In this document: positions 1 to 9,700 of the stretch, piece by piece
Numbering within the stretch: the stretch's first letter is position 1
Layout of the letters: every line of letters begins with the position of its first letter
Source: Staphylococcus saprophyticus subsp. saprophyticus ATCC 15305 = NCTC 7292
GTDB taxonomy: Bacteria; Bacillota; Bacilli; Staphylococcales; Staphylococcaceae
Direction of reading: 5' to 3'
Assembly (NCBI RefSeq): GCF_000010125.1
Contig: NC_007350.1
Span: 62,001 to 126,000, forward strand
DNA length: 64,000 bases
Position numbers and translations under genes: made by a program
The notes under the pieces: generated by a model
What the model was told of the DNA's origin: nothing
Seen by the model: the letters and a program-made list of their open reading frames with translations, nothing else
Databases searched by the model: none

Positions 1-1464
1 CTGTACCTTGTCTAAATCAACAGGTTCTTCTTCTTCAAATGTATCGACATATCTTGGAATATTAAGATTATAATCATTTTCATCAATTTCTTTTAGATTT
101 GCCGCATAACTATACTTATCTACGGCTTCTCTATTCTTATATGTTGCTATGATTTTTTCTACTTGTTCGTCTGTTAAATGATTTTGGTTTTTACCTTTTT
201 CAAATTCATTTGAAGCATCAATAAATAAGACATCTTGATCTGCTTCACGACATTTCTTAAATACGAGGACACATGTTGGAATGCTTGTGCCATAGAAGAT
301 ATTAGCTGGCAAACCAATTACCGCGTCTAAATAGTTTTTCTCTTCAATTAAATATTTACGTATTACTCCTTCAGCTGCGCCACGGAATAAGACACCATGC
401 GGTAAGACTACCGCCATCGTACCTTCATCATCTAAATAATGCACCATATGTTGGATAAAGGCAAAGTCTGCTTTAGATTTAGGTGCTAATTTCCCATAAT
501 TACTGAAACGCTCGTCATCATTAAATTTACTATCCGCAGACCATTTCGCACTGTATGGTGGGTTGGCTACAACAGCATCAAATTTTTCACCTTCGAATGC
601 TGGATTTTCTAGCGTGTCATCATTTTGAATATCAAAGTTTTCAAAACGCACATCATGTAACAACATATTCATTCGAGCCAAGTTATATGTTGTATTGTTA
701 CGCTCTTGACCGTTATAGCGATATACTGTTGTTTCTTTACCTACACGTAATAATAATGAACCTGAACCACACGTTGGGTCATAAACATTTCTTAATTTAT
801 CTTTACCTAATGTTACTATTTGAGCTAAGATTTTTGACACTTGTTGTGGTGTATAGAATTCTCCTGCTTTTTTACCGGCATTTGCCGCGAAACGCCCAAT
901 TAAGAACTCATAGGCATCACCTAACATATCTATTTCCATATCACTATGCACAAATGGTAAATCACCTAGGTTAACCATTACTTTACTGATGAGCGCTGTA
1001 CGCTCTTTGACTGTGTTACCAAGACGTGTGGAACTTAAATCCATATCACTGAACAAACCGATAAAGTCTTCTTCACTGTTTTGCCCTAACGTAGATGTTT
1101 CAACTTTTCTAATCGCTTGCACTAAATGTTCGATGTCGAAACGTTGGTTTTCAATTTCTGTAACCATACTGCTGAATAAATCTTGTGGTTCTATATAGTA
1201 ACCAACATTCTCAATTAATTCATCTTTCAAATCTTCACGATACTCTTCGTCTTCCCAAGCTTCTTCATATGTTAAATCTTCACCTGATAATGCTTCTGCA
1301 ACTTCTGTTTCGGCTTTTTCTGATAAAAAGCGATAGAAGATAAGTCCTAAAATATAATTACGGAACTCACTCGCATCCATATTACCTCTTAAATCATTGG
1401 CGATGGACCATAAACGTTTATGTAATTCAGCTTGTTGTTGACGTTGTTTCTCTGTAATTGACAT
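1..1464 (-). CDS. hsdM: Type I restriction-modification DNA methyltransferase subunit HsdM, 3' end outside the window
   Basis: Adenine methyltransferase subunit of a type I restriction-modification enzyme. It modifies host DNA and, with HsdS and HsdR, forms the restriction complex. I translated the minus strand from an ATG at 1464; 488 codons are open to the window edge, so the C-terminus is cut off. The N-terminal HsdM helical domain reads MSITEKQRQQQAELHKRLWS. An SAM-binding stretch FYTPQQVSKIL then DPTCGSGSLLLRVG follows at about residues 208-240, and the catalytic NPPY is near residue 304. A ggagg Shine-Dalgarno precedes the start. hsdR lies 113 bp upstream on the same strand. No hsdS is in the window; it would be expected beyond position 1. 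Confidence 0.95.
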   Translation of the reverse strand, partial: MSITEKQRQQQAELHKRLWSIANDLRGNMDASEFRNYILGLIFYRFLSEKAETEVAEALSGEDLTYEEAWEDEEYREDLKDELIENVGYYIEPQDLFSSMVTEIENQRFDIEHLVQAIRKVETSTLGQNSEEDFIGLFSDMDLSSTRLGNTVKERTALISKVMVNLGDLPFVHSDMEIDMLGDAYEFLIGRFAANAGKKAGEFYTPQQVSKILAQIVTLGKDKLRNVYDPTCGSGSLLLRVGKETTVYRYNGQERNNTTYNLARMNMLLHDVRFENFDIQNDDTLENPAFEGEKFDAVVANPPYSAKWSADSKFNDDERFSNYGKLAPKSKADFAFIQHMVHYLDDEGTMAVVLPHGVLFRGAAEGVIRKYLIEEKNYLDAVIGLPANIFYGTSIPTCVLVFKKCREADQDVLFIDASNEFEKGKNQNHLTDEQVEKIIATYKNREAVDKYSYAANLKEIDENDYNLNIPRYVDTFEEEEPVDLDKVQ

Positions 1465-1577
1465 GTTATTTCCTCCAGTTATCAAAATGCTTTATGCTAT
1501 ATTTAATTAGCCTCTGTATTAGCAACGCATATCAAAACCTCTGCAATATACATTATCACAAAGGTTTGATATAGTTT

Positions 1578-4370
1578 CTAGCTACTGTATTTTTCTGACA
1601 CTTCTTCGACAAATGATGTTACTGCTTTTTTCGTTTGACGTTTTTCTCGTAATTTTTTATCACCCACAAGCTCTTTAAGATGATCTTGGTTAACAATACC
1701 GCTATATTCATACTCACCTGTGATATCTTTAAGTACCTGTTCGTCAACCGCCTGTTGTTGCGCAAATTGATTGAATTCTGATTCACGTTTCGCATTTTCA
1801 AATAGGATATAAGCTTCATCAATATTGTCTTCTTCAGACAATTCAGGTATAACGTCATCGATAAACTCACGAAGCAAATCACGTTTCAAACGTAAAGTTG
1901 GATCATCCGCGTTGTCTAACATACGTCTAATTTGGTCACGATTACGTTGTTGCTCTGCCTTATCTTTTAAATCAATTTGTCTGACGAGATCCATGATATA
2001 GGAAACATTAATTCGATCATTACGTAAGATTTCTATTTCAAAATCAATATCGTTCAGAATAGAGACTTTTTCAACTTCACCACGTTTTGGTTTCACTTCG
2101 TCATATATTGCAAAGTATTTACTCTTATAGTCTTCAAATTCTTGTTCATTCATACCGATATTTGCTTTTGTAAAGTCAAACTCATCGAAAGCTTTCAATC
2201 TCAGCACGAGTTTTGAAACTAAACGGAAAGCCTCCACAAATGCTTTTTTCTCATTTTCATCTTGAACTTGATCCATATCTTGAGGCTTTAATGCGACAGC
2301 TTTCAATTCAGCTAAGGCGTCCACGAATTCTGCCTTATATTCATCATAATCTCTCATTAACACACGATCTGTGTCTTCAGTTTGAGAGAACAGTTTTAAG
2401 GCGTTATCTGTATTTTGTTTTAAATCACGATAATTCACGATTTTACCAAATGGTTTAGTTTCTTTTTCCACGCGGTTCGTACGTGAATAGGCTTGAATTA
2501 AGTCATGATATTTTAAGTTTTTATCGACATATAATGTGTTCAATACCTTACTATCAAAGCCCGTTAAGAACATGTTAACGACAATTAAAACATCAATTTT
2601 GTTGTCTTTGACACCTTTTTTGACATTTTTAGAGATATGATTAAAGTATTCTTGGAAGGTATCCGTTGAGAAGTTTGTACCAAAGTTCAAATTATAATCT
2701 TGTATAACCTCTTCCAATTTTCCTCTAGAATGTGCCTCATCAACTTCTCCTTCATTACGCTCTTCATTGGCGGCATAAGAGAACACGCCTGCGACTTTTA
2801 AAGGATGTTCATAGTCCTTACTGATCTTTTTAAAGGCATCATAATATTTCACAAGTGCTGGAATACTCTGAACAGTAAATATCGCTGAGTATTGTCTATT
2901 TCTTGTATATTTATCGTGATTTTCTGTAATATGACGCGCAATAAGTTCAACGCGTTGATCAGATAACCAGACCTCATCAGTATTTATACCTTCAACCAAT
3001 TCGTCTGTCTCTGTATCTATATTCTGAGCTTTAATTGTGTTGATATAGTCCACGGAAAAGCCCAATACATTGCCATCATGAATCGCGTCTTTAATTAAAT
3101 AAGTGTGTAAACAGCGACCAAAGATGTCCGCAGTACTCCGACCATCCTGGCTTTGGTTTTCTTCAAAACGCGGTGTACCTGTAAAACCAAAATATTGTGC
3201 ATTATTAAAATGTTGACGGACAATGCGATGCATATCTCCAAACTGACTACGATGACATTCATCAATAATGAATACCACTTTATCTGTCTTATATTGATCT
3301 AATGCTTCAGCATTATTCTGAATCGCTTTAGACATTTTTTGAATCGTGGTAACGATTAGTGGTAAGCTCTTATCCTTTAATTGCTTAACGAGCTGTGCCG
3401 TATTATTCGTCTTATCCACGGAACCTTTGGAGAATTTATTAAACTCCTCTTCGGTCTGGCTGTCTAAGTCCTTACGGTCGACAAGGAAAATGACTTTTTT
3501 AATGTCATCTTGTTCTGACAATACTTGACTCGCTTTAAAGGAAGTTAATGTTTTACCACTGCCTGTGGTATGCCAAATATAACCATTATTACTCGTTTCC
3601 GTTGCTTGATGTATCAAGGCTTCAACTGCATGGACTTGATATGGACGCATGGCCATAAGGATATTGTCTGTTTCATTTAAAATCATATAGCGTGAAATCA
3701 TTTTAGCGATATGACACGGTCTTAAAAATGTCTCAGTAAATTCATTTAATGTATTAATACGATTATTTTCTTTATCACTCCAATAAAACATATGACTTTT
3801 ATATATTTCACCATCATTATTAGAGATATAACGCGTATCGATACCATTACTAATAATAAATAATTGTATGTAGCGGAAAAGACCTGTGTAGTTTTGTTTA
3901 CGATAGCGCATCACTTGATTAAATGCTTCATTGATATCAATGCCACGACGTTTAAGTTCAATTTGAACTAAAGGCAACCCGTTAATTAAAATTGTGACAT
4001 CATATCTCGCTTTATATGTGTCATCTACAGATACTTGGTTGGTAATTTGAAATTTATTTTGACACCAATGTCTCGTATCCAAAAATGATAAATACACTTC
4101 AGATTCATCATCTCGTTTCAAAGGCATTTTATCACGTAATATACGCGCACTTTCAAAAATCCCTTTACCATTAATCATAGTTAACAAGCGTTGAAACTCT
4201 TTATCTGTTAAAGGGTCCCCATTTAATTTATCGGCGTGACGTTCATTTAAAATCGAACGGAAATTATCTAATAGTTGTTGTTCATTTCTAATCGTTACAG
4301 TTTCATAGCCATTAGATTTTAACTGTTCCATCATTTCAGTTTCTAACGCAAATTCACTTTGGTATACCAT
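1578..4370 (-). CDS. hsdR: Type I restriction endonuclease subunit HsdR
   Basis: ATP-driven translocase and nuclease subunit of a type I restriction enzyme, 930 aa, the usual staphylococcal length (about 929). The N-terminal nuclease domain carries the PD-(D/E)XK-like core with QIELKRRG around residue 137. The SF2 motor has Walker A HTTGSGKT (about 264-271), a DEAD-like IIDECHR (about 369), motif III FTGTPRF (about 394) and later helicase motifs including TGFDSK and QAYSRTNR. The ATG at 4370 follows an agggggatgtt ribosome site. It is transcribed toward hsdM and shows no damage. The two are likely co-transcribed. Confidence 0.95.
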   Translation of the reverse strand: MVYQSEFALETEMMEQLKSNGYETVTIRNEQQLLDNFRSILNERHADKLNGDPLTDKEFQRLLTMINGKGIFESARILRDKMPLKRDDESEVYLSFLDTRHWCQNKFQITNQVSVDDTYKARYDVTILINGLPLVQIELKRRGIDINEAFNQVMRYRKQNYTGLFRYIQLFIISNGIDTRYISNNDGEIYKSHMFYWSDKENNRINTLNEFTETFLRPCHIAKMISRYMILNETDNILMAMRPYQVHAVEALIHQATETSNNGYIWHTTGSGKTLTSFKASQVLSEQDDIKKVIFLVDRKDLDSQTEEEFNKFSKGSVDKTNNTAQLVKQLKDKSLPLIVTTIQKMSKAIQNNAEALDQYKTDKVVFIIDECHRSQFGDMHRIVRQHFNNAQYFGFTGTPRFEENQSQDGRSTADIFGRCLHTYLIKDAIHDGNVLGFSVDYINTIKAQNIDTETDELVEGINTDEVWLSDQRVELIARHITENHDKYTRNRQYSAIFTVQSIPALVKYYDAFKKISKDYEHPLKVAGVFSYAANEERNEGEVDEAHSRGKLEEVIQDYNLNFGTNFSTDTFQEYFNHISKNVKKGVKDNKIDVLIVVNMFLTGFDSKVLNTLYVDKNLKYHDLIQAYSRTNRVEKETKPFGKIVNYRDLKQNTDNALKLFSQTEDTDRVLMRDYDEYKAEFVDALAELKAVALKPQDMDQVQDENEKKAFVEAFRLVSKLVLRLKAFDEFDFTKANIGMNEQEFEDYKSKYFAIYDEVKPKRGEVEKVSILNDIDFEIEILRNDRINVSYIMDLVRQIDLKDKAEQQRNRDQIRRMLDNADDPTLRLKRDLLREFIDDVIPELSEEDNIDEAYILFENAKRESEFNQFAQQQAVDEQVLKDITGEYEYSGIVNQDHLKELVGDKKLREKRQTKKAVTSFVEEVSEKYSS

Positions 4371-4626
4371 AACATCCCCCTAGACTTACTTATTCCTATG
4401 ATAATTAATAATCATATCGTGTGATTTTATTTATATTTCAACAGTTGCCTCATAAACAATTATAACATTTAAATTGTTATGGAAATACAAACAGATGAAT
4501 CATCTGTTATTGCAATGTTTTTATATTGATATTATTAAGTATAGTATATTTTTGTTTTATTGTATTTGATAACGCTTTATTTTTTGATAGCATGGAAAGT
4601 GAGTTTTATATAAGGGAGATGTATTA

Positions 4627-5700
4627 ATGAAATTTAGAAAATTAGGGATGTTAGGTTTGTCTTCTTTTATTATTTTAAGTGCTTGTGGTCAAAATACAGA
4701 CAATAATAATAAAAAAGACAATGATCAAACACAAGAAAGGGATAAAAAATCAGATGAAACTGAAAAGCAATCAAATGATGAAGTAGCAGAAAACAATCAA
4801 AATACAAAGAATCAATCTCAAGGTGAGTCTAATGCTGCAGAAGCAACAAATGAAGCAAATAGCCAAAATAGCAGAACTATAACAATTGATGAAGCAAAAT
4901 CTATCGCTTTTAACTCCGAAGACATACTCAATTTCACTCAAAATAAAGATGAACTGATTTACAATAAAGATAAAAGTAATAATGATGAAATTTTTATTGA
5001 AACACCTTTTGGTGGGATAAACGAATCCGTCAAGCACCACGCAATTATAGATAAAAATACAGGGAAAATTATCAAAACGGGTGGTGCTATTACCTCTCCA
5101 GATGGACCTATAAAAGCTGAAAATGGTTATATAGACAAAGATATCTATAATTCAACTACTGATTTTTACAATACTTACGTATACAAAAAAGGAATGCCTG
5201 AGTTTGAAACTGCTACTTCTGATGTTCCAGAACAAAAATATAAAGAACTTTCAAACATCGTAGGTAATTATTGGCAAAAAGAACAAGGATATGACAATGA
5301 GTCAAATCAATCAACATCAAATAACAACCAGTCTCAAAATGAAAAAGAGAATAATCAAACAAGTGATAATAGTAAACAATCAACGAAAAAAGATGCAAAA
5401 GTTGACCAAAACCGAGAGAACATTGAAACAAATAATGATGAATCCAATCAAAAACAAAATAATGAAGAACAGCAAGAAAATAGTAACGAGGAAGCTTCGC
5501 AAAATGAGGAACGTGAGGATCCAAATCAACAAATAGAACAACCATCTAGCGAAGATAAGCAAAATCCAGATGCAGCACAAGAAAATAATAACCAAAACAA
5601 TGATGAAAATACTGATGGTAACAACTATGAAAATGAACAATCTCAAGATGTAGAATCAAAAAGCTCAGAAAATGACAAAGAAACTTCAAACGCTTCATAA
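4627..5700 (+). CDS. Lipoprotein with extended N/Q/E-rich disordered tail, unknown function
   Basis: Predicted membrane-anchored surface lipoprotein of 357 aa. The N-terminus has a short basic and hydrophobic signal ending in the lipobox LSAC, so Cys20 or so would be lipidated. Residues about 25-80 and 220-357 are almost entirely Asn, Gln, Glu, Lys, Asp and Ser and look disordered. A compact middle segment (about 82-215) contains ITIDEAKSIAF, IDKNTGKIIKTGG and YWQKEQGY and may be the folded domain. I do not recognise the family. The ATG at 4627 follows a ggaga site. The gene is divergent from hsdR and 34 bp upstream of the next gene, with which it may be co-transcribed. Confidence 0.8.
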   Translation: MKFRKLGMLGLSSFIILSACGQNTDNNNKKDNDQTQERDKKSDETEKQSNDEVAENNQNTKNQSQGESNAAEATNEANSQNSRTITIDEAKSIAFNSEDILNFTQNKDELIYNKDKSNNDEIFIETPFGGINESVKHHAIIDKNTGKIIKTGGAITSPDGPIKAENGYIDKDIYNSTTDFYNTYVYKKGMPEFETATSDVPEQKYKELSNIVGNYWQKEQGYDNESNQSTSNNNQSQNEKENNQTSDNSKQSTKKDAKVDQNRENIETNNDESNQKQNNEEQQENSNEEASQNEEREDPNQQIEQPSSEDKQNPDAAQENNNQNNDENTDGNNYENEQSQDVESKSSENDKETSNAS

Positions 5701-5734
5701 ATATAAAAATATTATTATCAAAAGGAGTCTTTAA

Positions 5735-6484
5735 TTGGTTAGTGTTACACAAAGAATTTCACAAATTAAACAACCCCGTGGTGGGTATTTAAACAGAAAA
5801 TCATTTGAAGTTAAGCAACTAGAACCAGAAACACTTATAGATACAAAATATGAAAATATAGCACCTCAAACAATTGGTTTAGTCGTAGACTACCTTACTC
5901 GTATGGTTATAAATCAAGACAAAGAAAAATCATTTGCCATATCGTTAACTGGCGCAAAATTAGCTGGGGAATTACAAACAGCCGAATCATTGTTAAAAGA
6001 TATTAATGATAATGATGATCTATCTATTATTAAAGCATGTCAATTGGTAAATTACGATATGGTATATAGAGCAGGAAGCATGCCTAAAGAATTTAAAATT
6101 CCAGATCAAGACACAATTAATAATATAAAATCACTTATAAACAGAAGTCTTTCATTTTTTAATCAAATTGGTGAAGTTAAAATGGATGGTTTCACATTTG
6201 AGGGTGGTTATACAAGCATTATTGATACTGGAGATGGCGACTTTCTAACTGAAGATACTTTGTGGGATTTTAAAGTTTCAAAACAACTACCACAGAAAAA
6301 CAGTACGCTTCAATTAGTGATATATTATTTAATGGGTAAGGCATCTCAAAATCCTACCTTTGAGAATATACGTTACATTGGTATTTATAATCCAAGATTC
6401 AACCAAATTTATAAATATGATATGACACAGGCTGATTCAGAAATGATTGAAACAATCCAAAAATGTGTTATTGGATACGATTAA
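5735..6484 (+). CDS. Putative PD-(D/E)XK (RecB/Cas4-like) nuclease, orphan
   Basis: A 249-aa protein with a TTG start at 5735, 7 bases after an aaaggag ribosome site. The C-terminal half has the ordered motif set of RecB-type PD-(D/E)XK nucleases. An acidic GDGDF at about residues 167-171 is followed by LWDFKVSK (D-F-K, about 178-185) and then a QLVIY motif (Q-x3-Y, about 196-200). The N-terminus begins with PRGGYL and is mostly helical. No helicase domain is attached. I cannot assign a named family or substrate. It sits near hsdRM, so DNA defence or repair is possible but inferred. Catalytic residues look complete. Confidence 0.7.
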   Translation: MVSVTQRISQIKQPRGGYLNRKSFEVKQLEPETLIDTKYENIAPQTIGLVVDYLTRMVINQDKEKSFAISLTGAKLAGELQTAESLLKDINDNDDLSIIKACQLVNYDMVYRAGSMPKEFKIPDQDTINNIKSLINRSLSFFNQIGEVKMDGFTFEGGYTSIIDTGDGDFLTEDTLWDFKVSKQLPQKNSTLQLVIYYLMGKASQNPTFENIRYIGIYNPRFNQIYKYDMTQADSEMIETIQKCVIGYD

Positions 6485-6519
6485 TATAAATATATGAAAC
6501 ATTTTAAGGGATGGTGTAT

Positions 6520-7502
6520 TTGAAAATGAAAAAAACAATAACTAGTTTAGCAGTAGCTACATTGTTGTTATCAGCTTCAGGTGTTGTTAAAGCAGCTGAA
6601 AATAAAGAAGATTGGGATGAACCTGTTTTTATTAAAGGCGCTGACTTAGAAGGGCAAGATTTACAACAAACTGAGAATGATCTAGGCGTTGATGATAACT
6701 ATGAAACTTATAATGTTAACGTCAATGATGTGAGTAATTATATCCCAAACAGCAGTAATCTAAGTTATATTTATTCAAGTGCAACAATTGAACATAAAAA
6801 ATGGGGTAAGGGTGTTGATGTGAAAATTGATACACCAGATAACATTACAAAAGTGACATCTGAACAATATCAAAATGCTGCAATTACGGCAGGAATTAAA
6901 AATGCAGAAATACATATAGCTTCTGTAGAACCAGTAACGGGTGAAGGTGCTTTAGCAGGTATTTATAAAGCTTATGAAGAAAAAGGTAACGATCTAATAC
7001 TGAAGATATTCAAAATTCAAACCAAGAAATGAATGATTTAGGTACAATTTCGGAAGAAAATAAAGGTAAAGATGGGTATTCAGATGAAGCTTTAAATGCT
7101 TCTATAGCAGATATTAAAGAACAACTTGCAGATATTAAACAAAATCAAGATAAACAAATTACACAACAACAAGTTGAAGACACTGTTAATAAAGTCCTCG
7201 ATGAACGTGGTTTATCAGAAATATTATCAAATAATCAAATTCAAATGATTAATAATAATATGGTGAATGTGGCAAACTCTAATGCCTTAACTTCCGATCC
7301 TAAAGCATTTAAACAAAATGCTAAAGATGTATTAAAAAATATTGAAAAAAACTCAGATGATTTATTGAATAAAGGGAAGGATAAAGCCAAAGATTTGAAT
7401 ACAGAAGAAAATAGAAATCTTCTTCAACGCCTATGGGACGGTATTGTGGAAATTATTCAATCTATCATTCAATTTTTCTCTAATCTGTTAAATAAGTTAT
7501 AA
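6520..7502 (+). pseudogene. DUF1002-family secreted protein, split by a one-base frameshift
   Basis: Secreted protein of the DUF1002 (YpuA-like) family; function unknown. A signal peptide (MKKTITSLAVATLLLSAS...) is followed by family-typical segments such as VDVKIDTPDNITKVT, NAAITAGIKNAEI and TGEGALAGIYKAYEE. The frame then breaks near 6994-6996. The first frame runs on to a stop at 7030-7032. The rest of the protein (NTEDIQNSNQEMNDLG onward) is in the frame that reaches 7502. Adding one A to the cta-at at about 6993-6997 rejoins them to about 328 aa. The start is taken as TTG 6520, because the aaggg site at 6506-6510 abuts the ATG at 6511. The C-terminus ends in an amphipathic hydrophobic helix. 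Confidence 0.75.
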
Positions 7503-7783
7503 ACAGAGAAATCTTAATTTGGATATTTTAAAGATGTAATCTCGATACAAAGATTCATGTAAATAGAGTTCATTTTTATATTATTTTATTATTAAAAGAA
7601 ATTCAAAATGTATTAAATGTCACTATATGTTTTCTATTAAATTTTGTTATACTAAAAAAGATGTCTTTTTATTCAAGTATAATATTTAAGAAAGTTTTTA
7701 TTGATTATTAAGCATAAGATCTATTTATAAAAATTTGAGGCTTTTTATAAGTGATTTTAAATGATAAAGGGAGGAAATAAATT

Positions 7784-8647
7784 ATGAAAATTAAAAAGGC
7801 AATAATACCAGCGGCGGGGCTAGGTACAAGATTTTTACCAGCAACTAAGGCGATGCCTAAAGAAATGTTACCTATTTTAGATAAACCTACTATCCAATAT
7901 ATAGTAGAAGAAGCAGTAGCAGCGGGAATTGAAGATATTATTATAGTTACAGGCAAGCATAAAAGAGCAATCGAAGATCATTTTGACAATCAAAAAGAAT
8001 TGGAAATGATTCTGGAAGAAAAAGGTAAATCTGATTTACTTCAATCAGTAAAATACTCAAGCAACTTAGCAAATATGTTTTATGTAAGACAAAAAGAACA
8101 AAAAGGTTTAGGTCATGCTATATGGACCGCTAGACAATTTATAGGGAATGAACCTTTTGCTGTTTTATTAGGAGATGACATTGTACAAGCAGATACTCCA
8201 GCCATAAAACAATTGATGAACCAGTATGAAACGACAGGTAAATCAATTATAGGAGTACAACAAGTAAATGAAATTGAAACACATAGATACGGTATTGTTG
8301 ATCCTGAAGAATCGTACAATGAGTTGTTTAGTGTAAATAAATTTGTAGAAAAACCAGAAATTGGGACTGCCCCTTCCAATTTAGCTATAATGGGACGCTA
8401 CGTACTAAAACCAGATATATTTGATTATTTAGAGCGTCAAGAAATTGGCAGAGGTGGCGAAATACAATTAACAGATGCAATTGAACATTTAAATTCTGAA
8501 GATTGTGTATACGCTTATAATTTTGAAGGTGAACGTTATGATGTAGGTGAAAAAATAGGTTTTGTTAAAACCACAATACAATTTGCTTTAAAAGATGATT
8601 ATATGAAAAAAGAAATTACAGAATTTATTAAATCCATAAATAAATAA
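7784..8647 (+). CDS. galU: UTP--glucose-1-phosphate uridylyltransferase
   Basis: Makes UDP-glucose from UTP and glucose-1-phosphate. UDP-glucose is a precursor for glycolipid anchors and, here, probably for the UDP-sugar dehydrogenase of the capsule cluster. The product is 287 aa, a full-length GalU/GtaB. The nucleotidyltransferase signature [20 protein letters not shown] is at residues 4-23, with [14 protein letters not shown] after it, the metal-binding LLGDDIV near 128 and FVEKPEIG near 187. The ATG follows a gggagg site 8 bases upstream. It is the first gene of the capsule region but is separated from capA by a degenerate stretch. Confidence 0.95.
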   Translation: MKIKKAIIPAAGLGTRFLPATKAMPKEMLPILDKPTIQYIVEEAVAAGIEDIIIVTGKHKRAIEDHFDNQKELEMILEEKGKSDLLQSVKYSSNLANMFYVRQKEQKGLGHAIWTARQFIGNEPFAVLLGDDIVQADTPAIKQLMNQYETTGKSIIGVQQVNEIETHRYGIVDPEESYNELFSVNKFVEKPEIGTAPSNLAIMGRYVLKPDIFDYLERQEIGRGGEIQLTDAIEHLNSEDCVYAYNFEGERYDVGEKIGFVKTTIQFALKDDYMKKEITEFIKSINK

Positions 8648-8668
8648 AAAAGTATAGGGAGACATAAA

Positions 8669-8842
8669 ATGGATACAGTTTTAATATATGGGACTTTTTC
8701 TTCTGCTAAGAAGCTAGAACAAATATCGAGTATGTTAGGAAAAAAATGATAGAAAGATTATCATCACTAATAATATAAATTCGAAATATAAAATTGAGTG
8801 GGCATTTACCAAATGAAATAGTGCTTATTCAAACATTATCCC
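8669..8842 (+). pseudogene. Remnant ORF between galU and capA, unidentified
   Basis: An agggag site and ATG at 8669 open a 26-codon reading frame (MDTVLIYGTFSSAKKLEQIS...) that stops after a run of seven A (8741-8747). If one A is added, the frame continues through KNDRKIIITNN and KYKIEWAFTK before a TGA. This suggests the head of a lost gene, possibly a sugar-transfer gene given the location, but I cannot identify it. Nothing else coding is seen up to the capA promoter. Confidence 0.4.
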
Positions 8843-8939
8843 TTAAATCTATTAATAAATTTCTACCTTAAATAAGGGGCTTCTATTATTCCATATTTAA
8901 AAAATTTATTGATTTTTTAAACGTAATTAATAATTTTTA

Positions 8940-8969
8940 TTTTGTAAGTTCATTTGAAAACTTACAAAA
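8940..8969. promoter_or_regulatory. Inverted repeat overlapping the capA -35 box, candidate operator
   Basis: TTTGTAAGTT (8941-8950) and AACTTACAAA (8959-8968) are perfect inverted 10-mers separated by 8 bases, extended by one T-A pair to 8940/8969. The spacer and right arm contain the putative -35 box of capA. It has no downstream T-run on the plus strand, so a protein-binding site is more likely than a terminator. Confidence 0.5.
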
Positions 8970-8981
8970 AAGGGGTATAAT
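8954..8981 (+). promoter_or_regulatory. Putative sigma-A promoter of the capsule operon
   Basis: TTGAAA (8954-8959), a 16-base spacer and a perfect TATAAT (8976-8981). It lies 35 bp upstream of the capA ATG and is the only good match in the galU-capA gap. Confidence 0.6.
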
Positions 8982-9016
8982 CAAAATTGTGCATAAGTAA
9001 AATTTCGGAGGTTATT

Positions 9017-9685
9017 ATGGAAGAAACAATTGATTTAAATAAACTATTTGCAATATTAAAGAAAAACATGAAGTATTTAATAATTTTACCGATAGTGTTT
9101 CTTGTTTTAAGTATGATGATGACATTCTTATTTATCACACCTAAATATTCTTCTTCTACACAAGTACTTGTTAACCAAAAAGAAACAGACAGCCAAATGA
9201 TGGCTCAACAAGTGCAATCAGACTTACAACTAGTCAATACATACTCAGAAATTATTAAGAGTCCAAGAATATTAGACAAAGTATCTAAAAATTTAAAAGG
9301 TAAGTATTCTAGTGAAGAAATTGCAGGCATGCTTACAGTTAGCAATCAAGCAGAATCACAAATTTTAAACATAGCTGTTGAAAATGAAAGTCGTGAAGCA
9401 GCAGGTAAAGTTGCTAATGAAATAGCAAACGTCTTTAGTAAAGATGTTAATAAAATTATGAATGTAGATAATGTTTCTATTCTTTCTAAAGCAGATTATT
9501 ATGGAAGTAAAGATTCACCTAAACCACTTATTAACGCAGTAGTCGGTGTTTTTTTAGGCTTAATTGTCGCACTTATTATAATATTCTTGAAAGAAATCTT
9601 AGATAAGAGAATAAAAACAGAAGAAGATGTAGAAGAATTATTGGATTTACCAGTATTAGGAGTTATACAAAGATTTGATTATTAA
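9017..9685 (+). CDS. capA: Capsule chain-length regulator / kinase activator CapA
   Basis: Wzz-type membrane protein, the transmembrane partner that activates the CapB tyrosine kinase and influences capsule chain length. The ATG at 9017 behind ggagg (9007-9011) gives 222 aa, matching S. aureus CapA. An upstream in-frame start at 8987 has no ribosome site. The first membrane helix is at about residues 19-40 (YLIILPIVFLVLSMMMTFLF). The extracytoplasmic part holds the Wzz fold. The second helix (about 172-195) leads into a cytoplasmic tail with KTEEDVEELLDLPVLGVI, the segment that contacts the kinase. capB follows after 15 bp. Confidence 0.9.
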   Translation: MEETIDLNKLFAILKKNMKYLIILPIVFLVLSMMMTFLFITPKYSSSTQVLVNQKETDSQMMAQQVQSDLQLVNTYSEIIKSPRILDKVSKNLKGKYSSEEIAGMLTVSNQAESQILNIAVENESREAAGKVANEIANVFSKDVNKIMNVDNVSILSKADYYGSKDSPKPLINAVVGVFLGLIVALIIIFLKEILDKRIKTEEDVEELLDLPVLGVIQRFDY

Positions 9686-9700
9686 AAGGGGATTAATTAT

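Noticed and set aside
4567..4580. cre-like TGATAACGCTTTAT upstream of the lipoprotein gene
   Set aside because: It departs from the cre consensus on the left half-site and has no sugar-use gene next to it.
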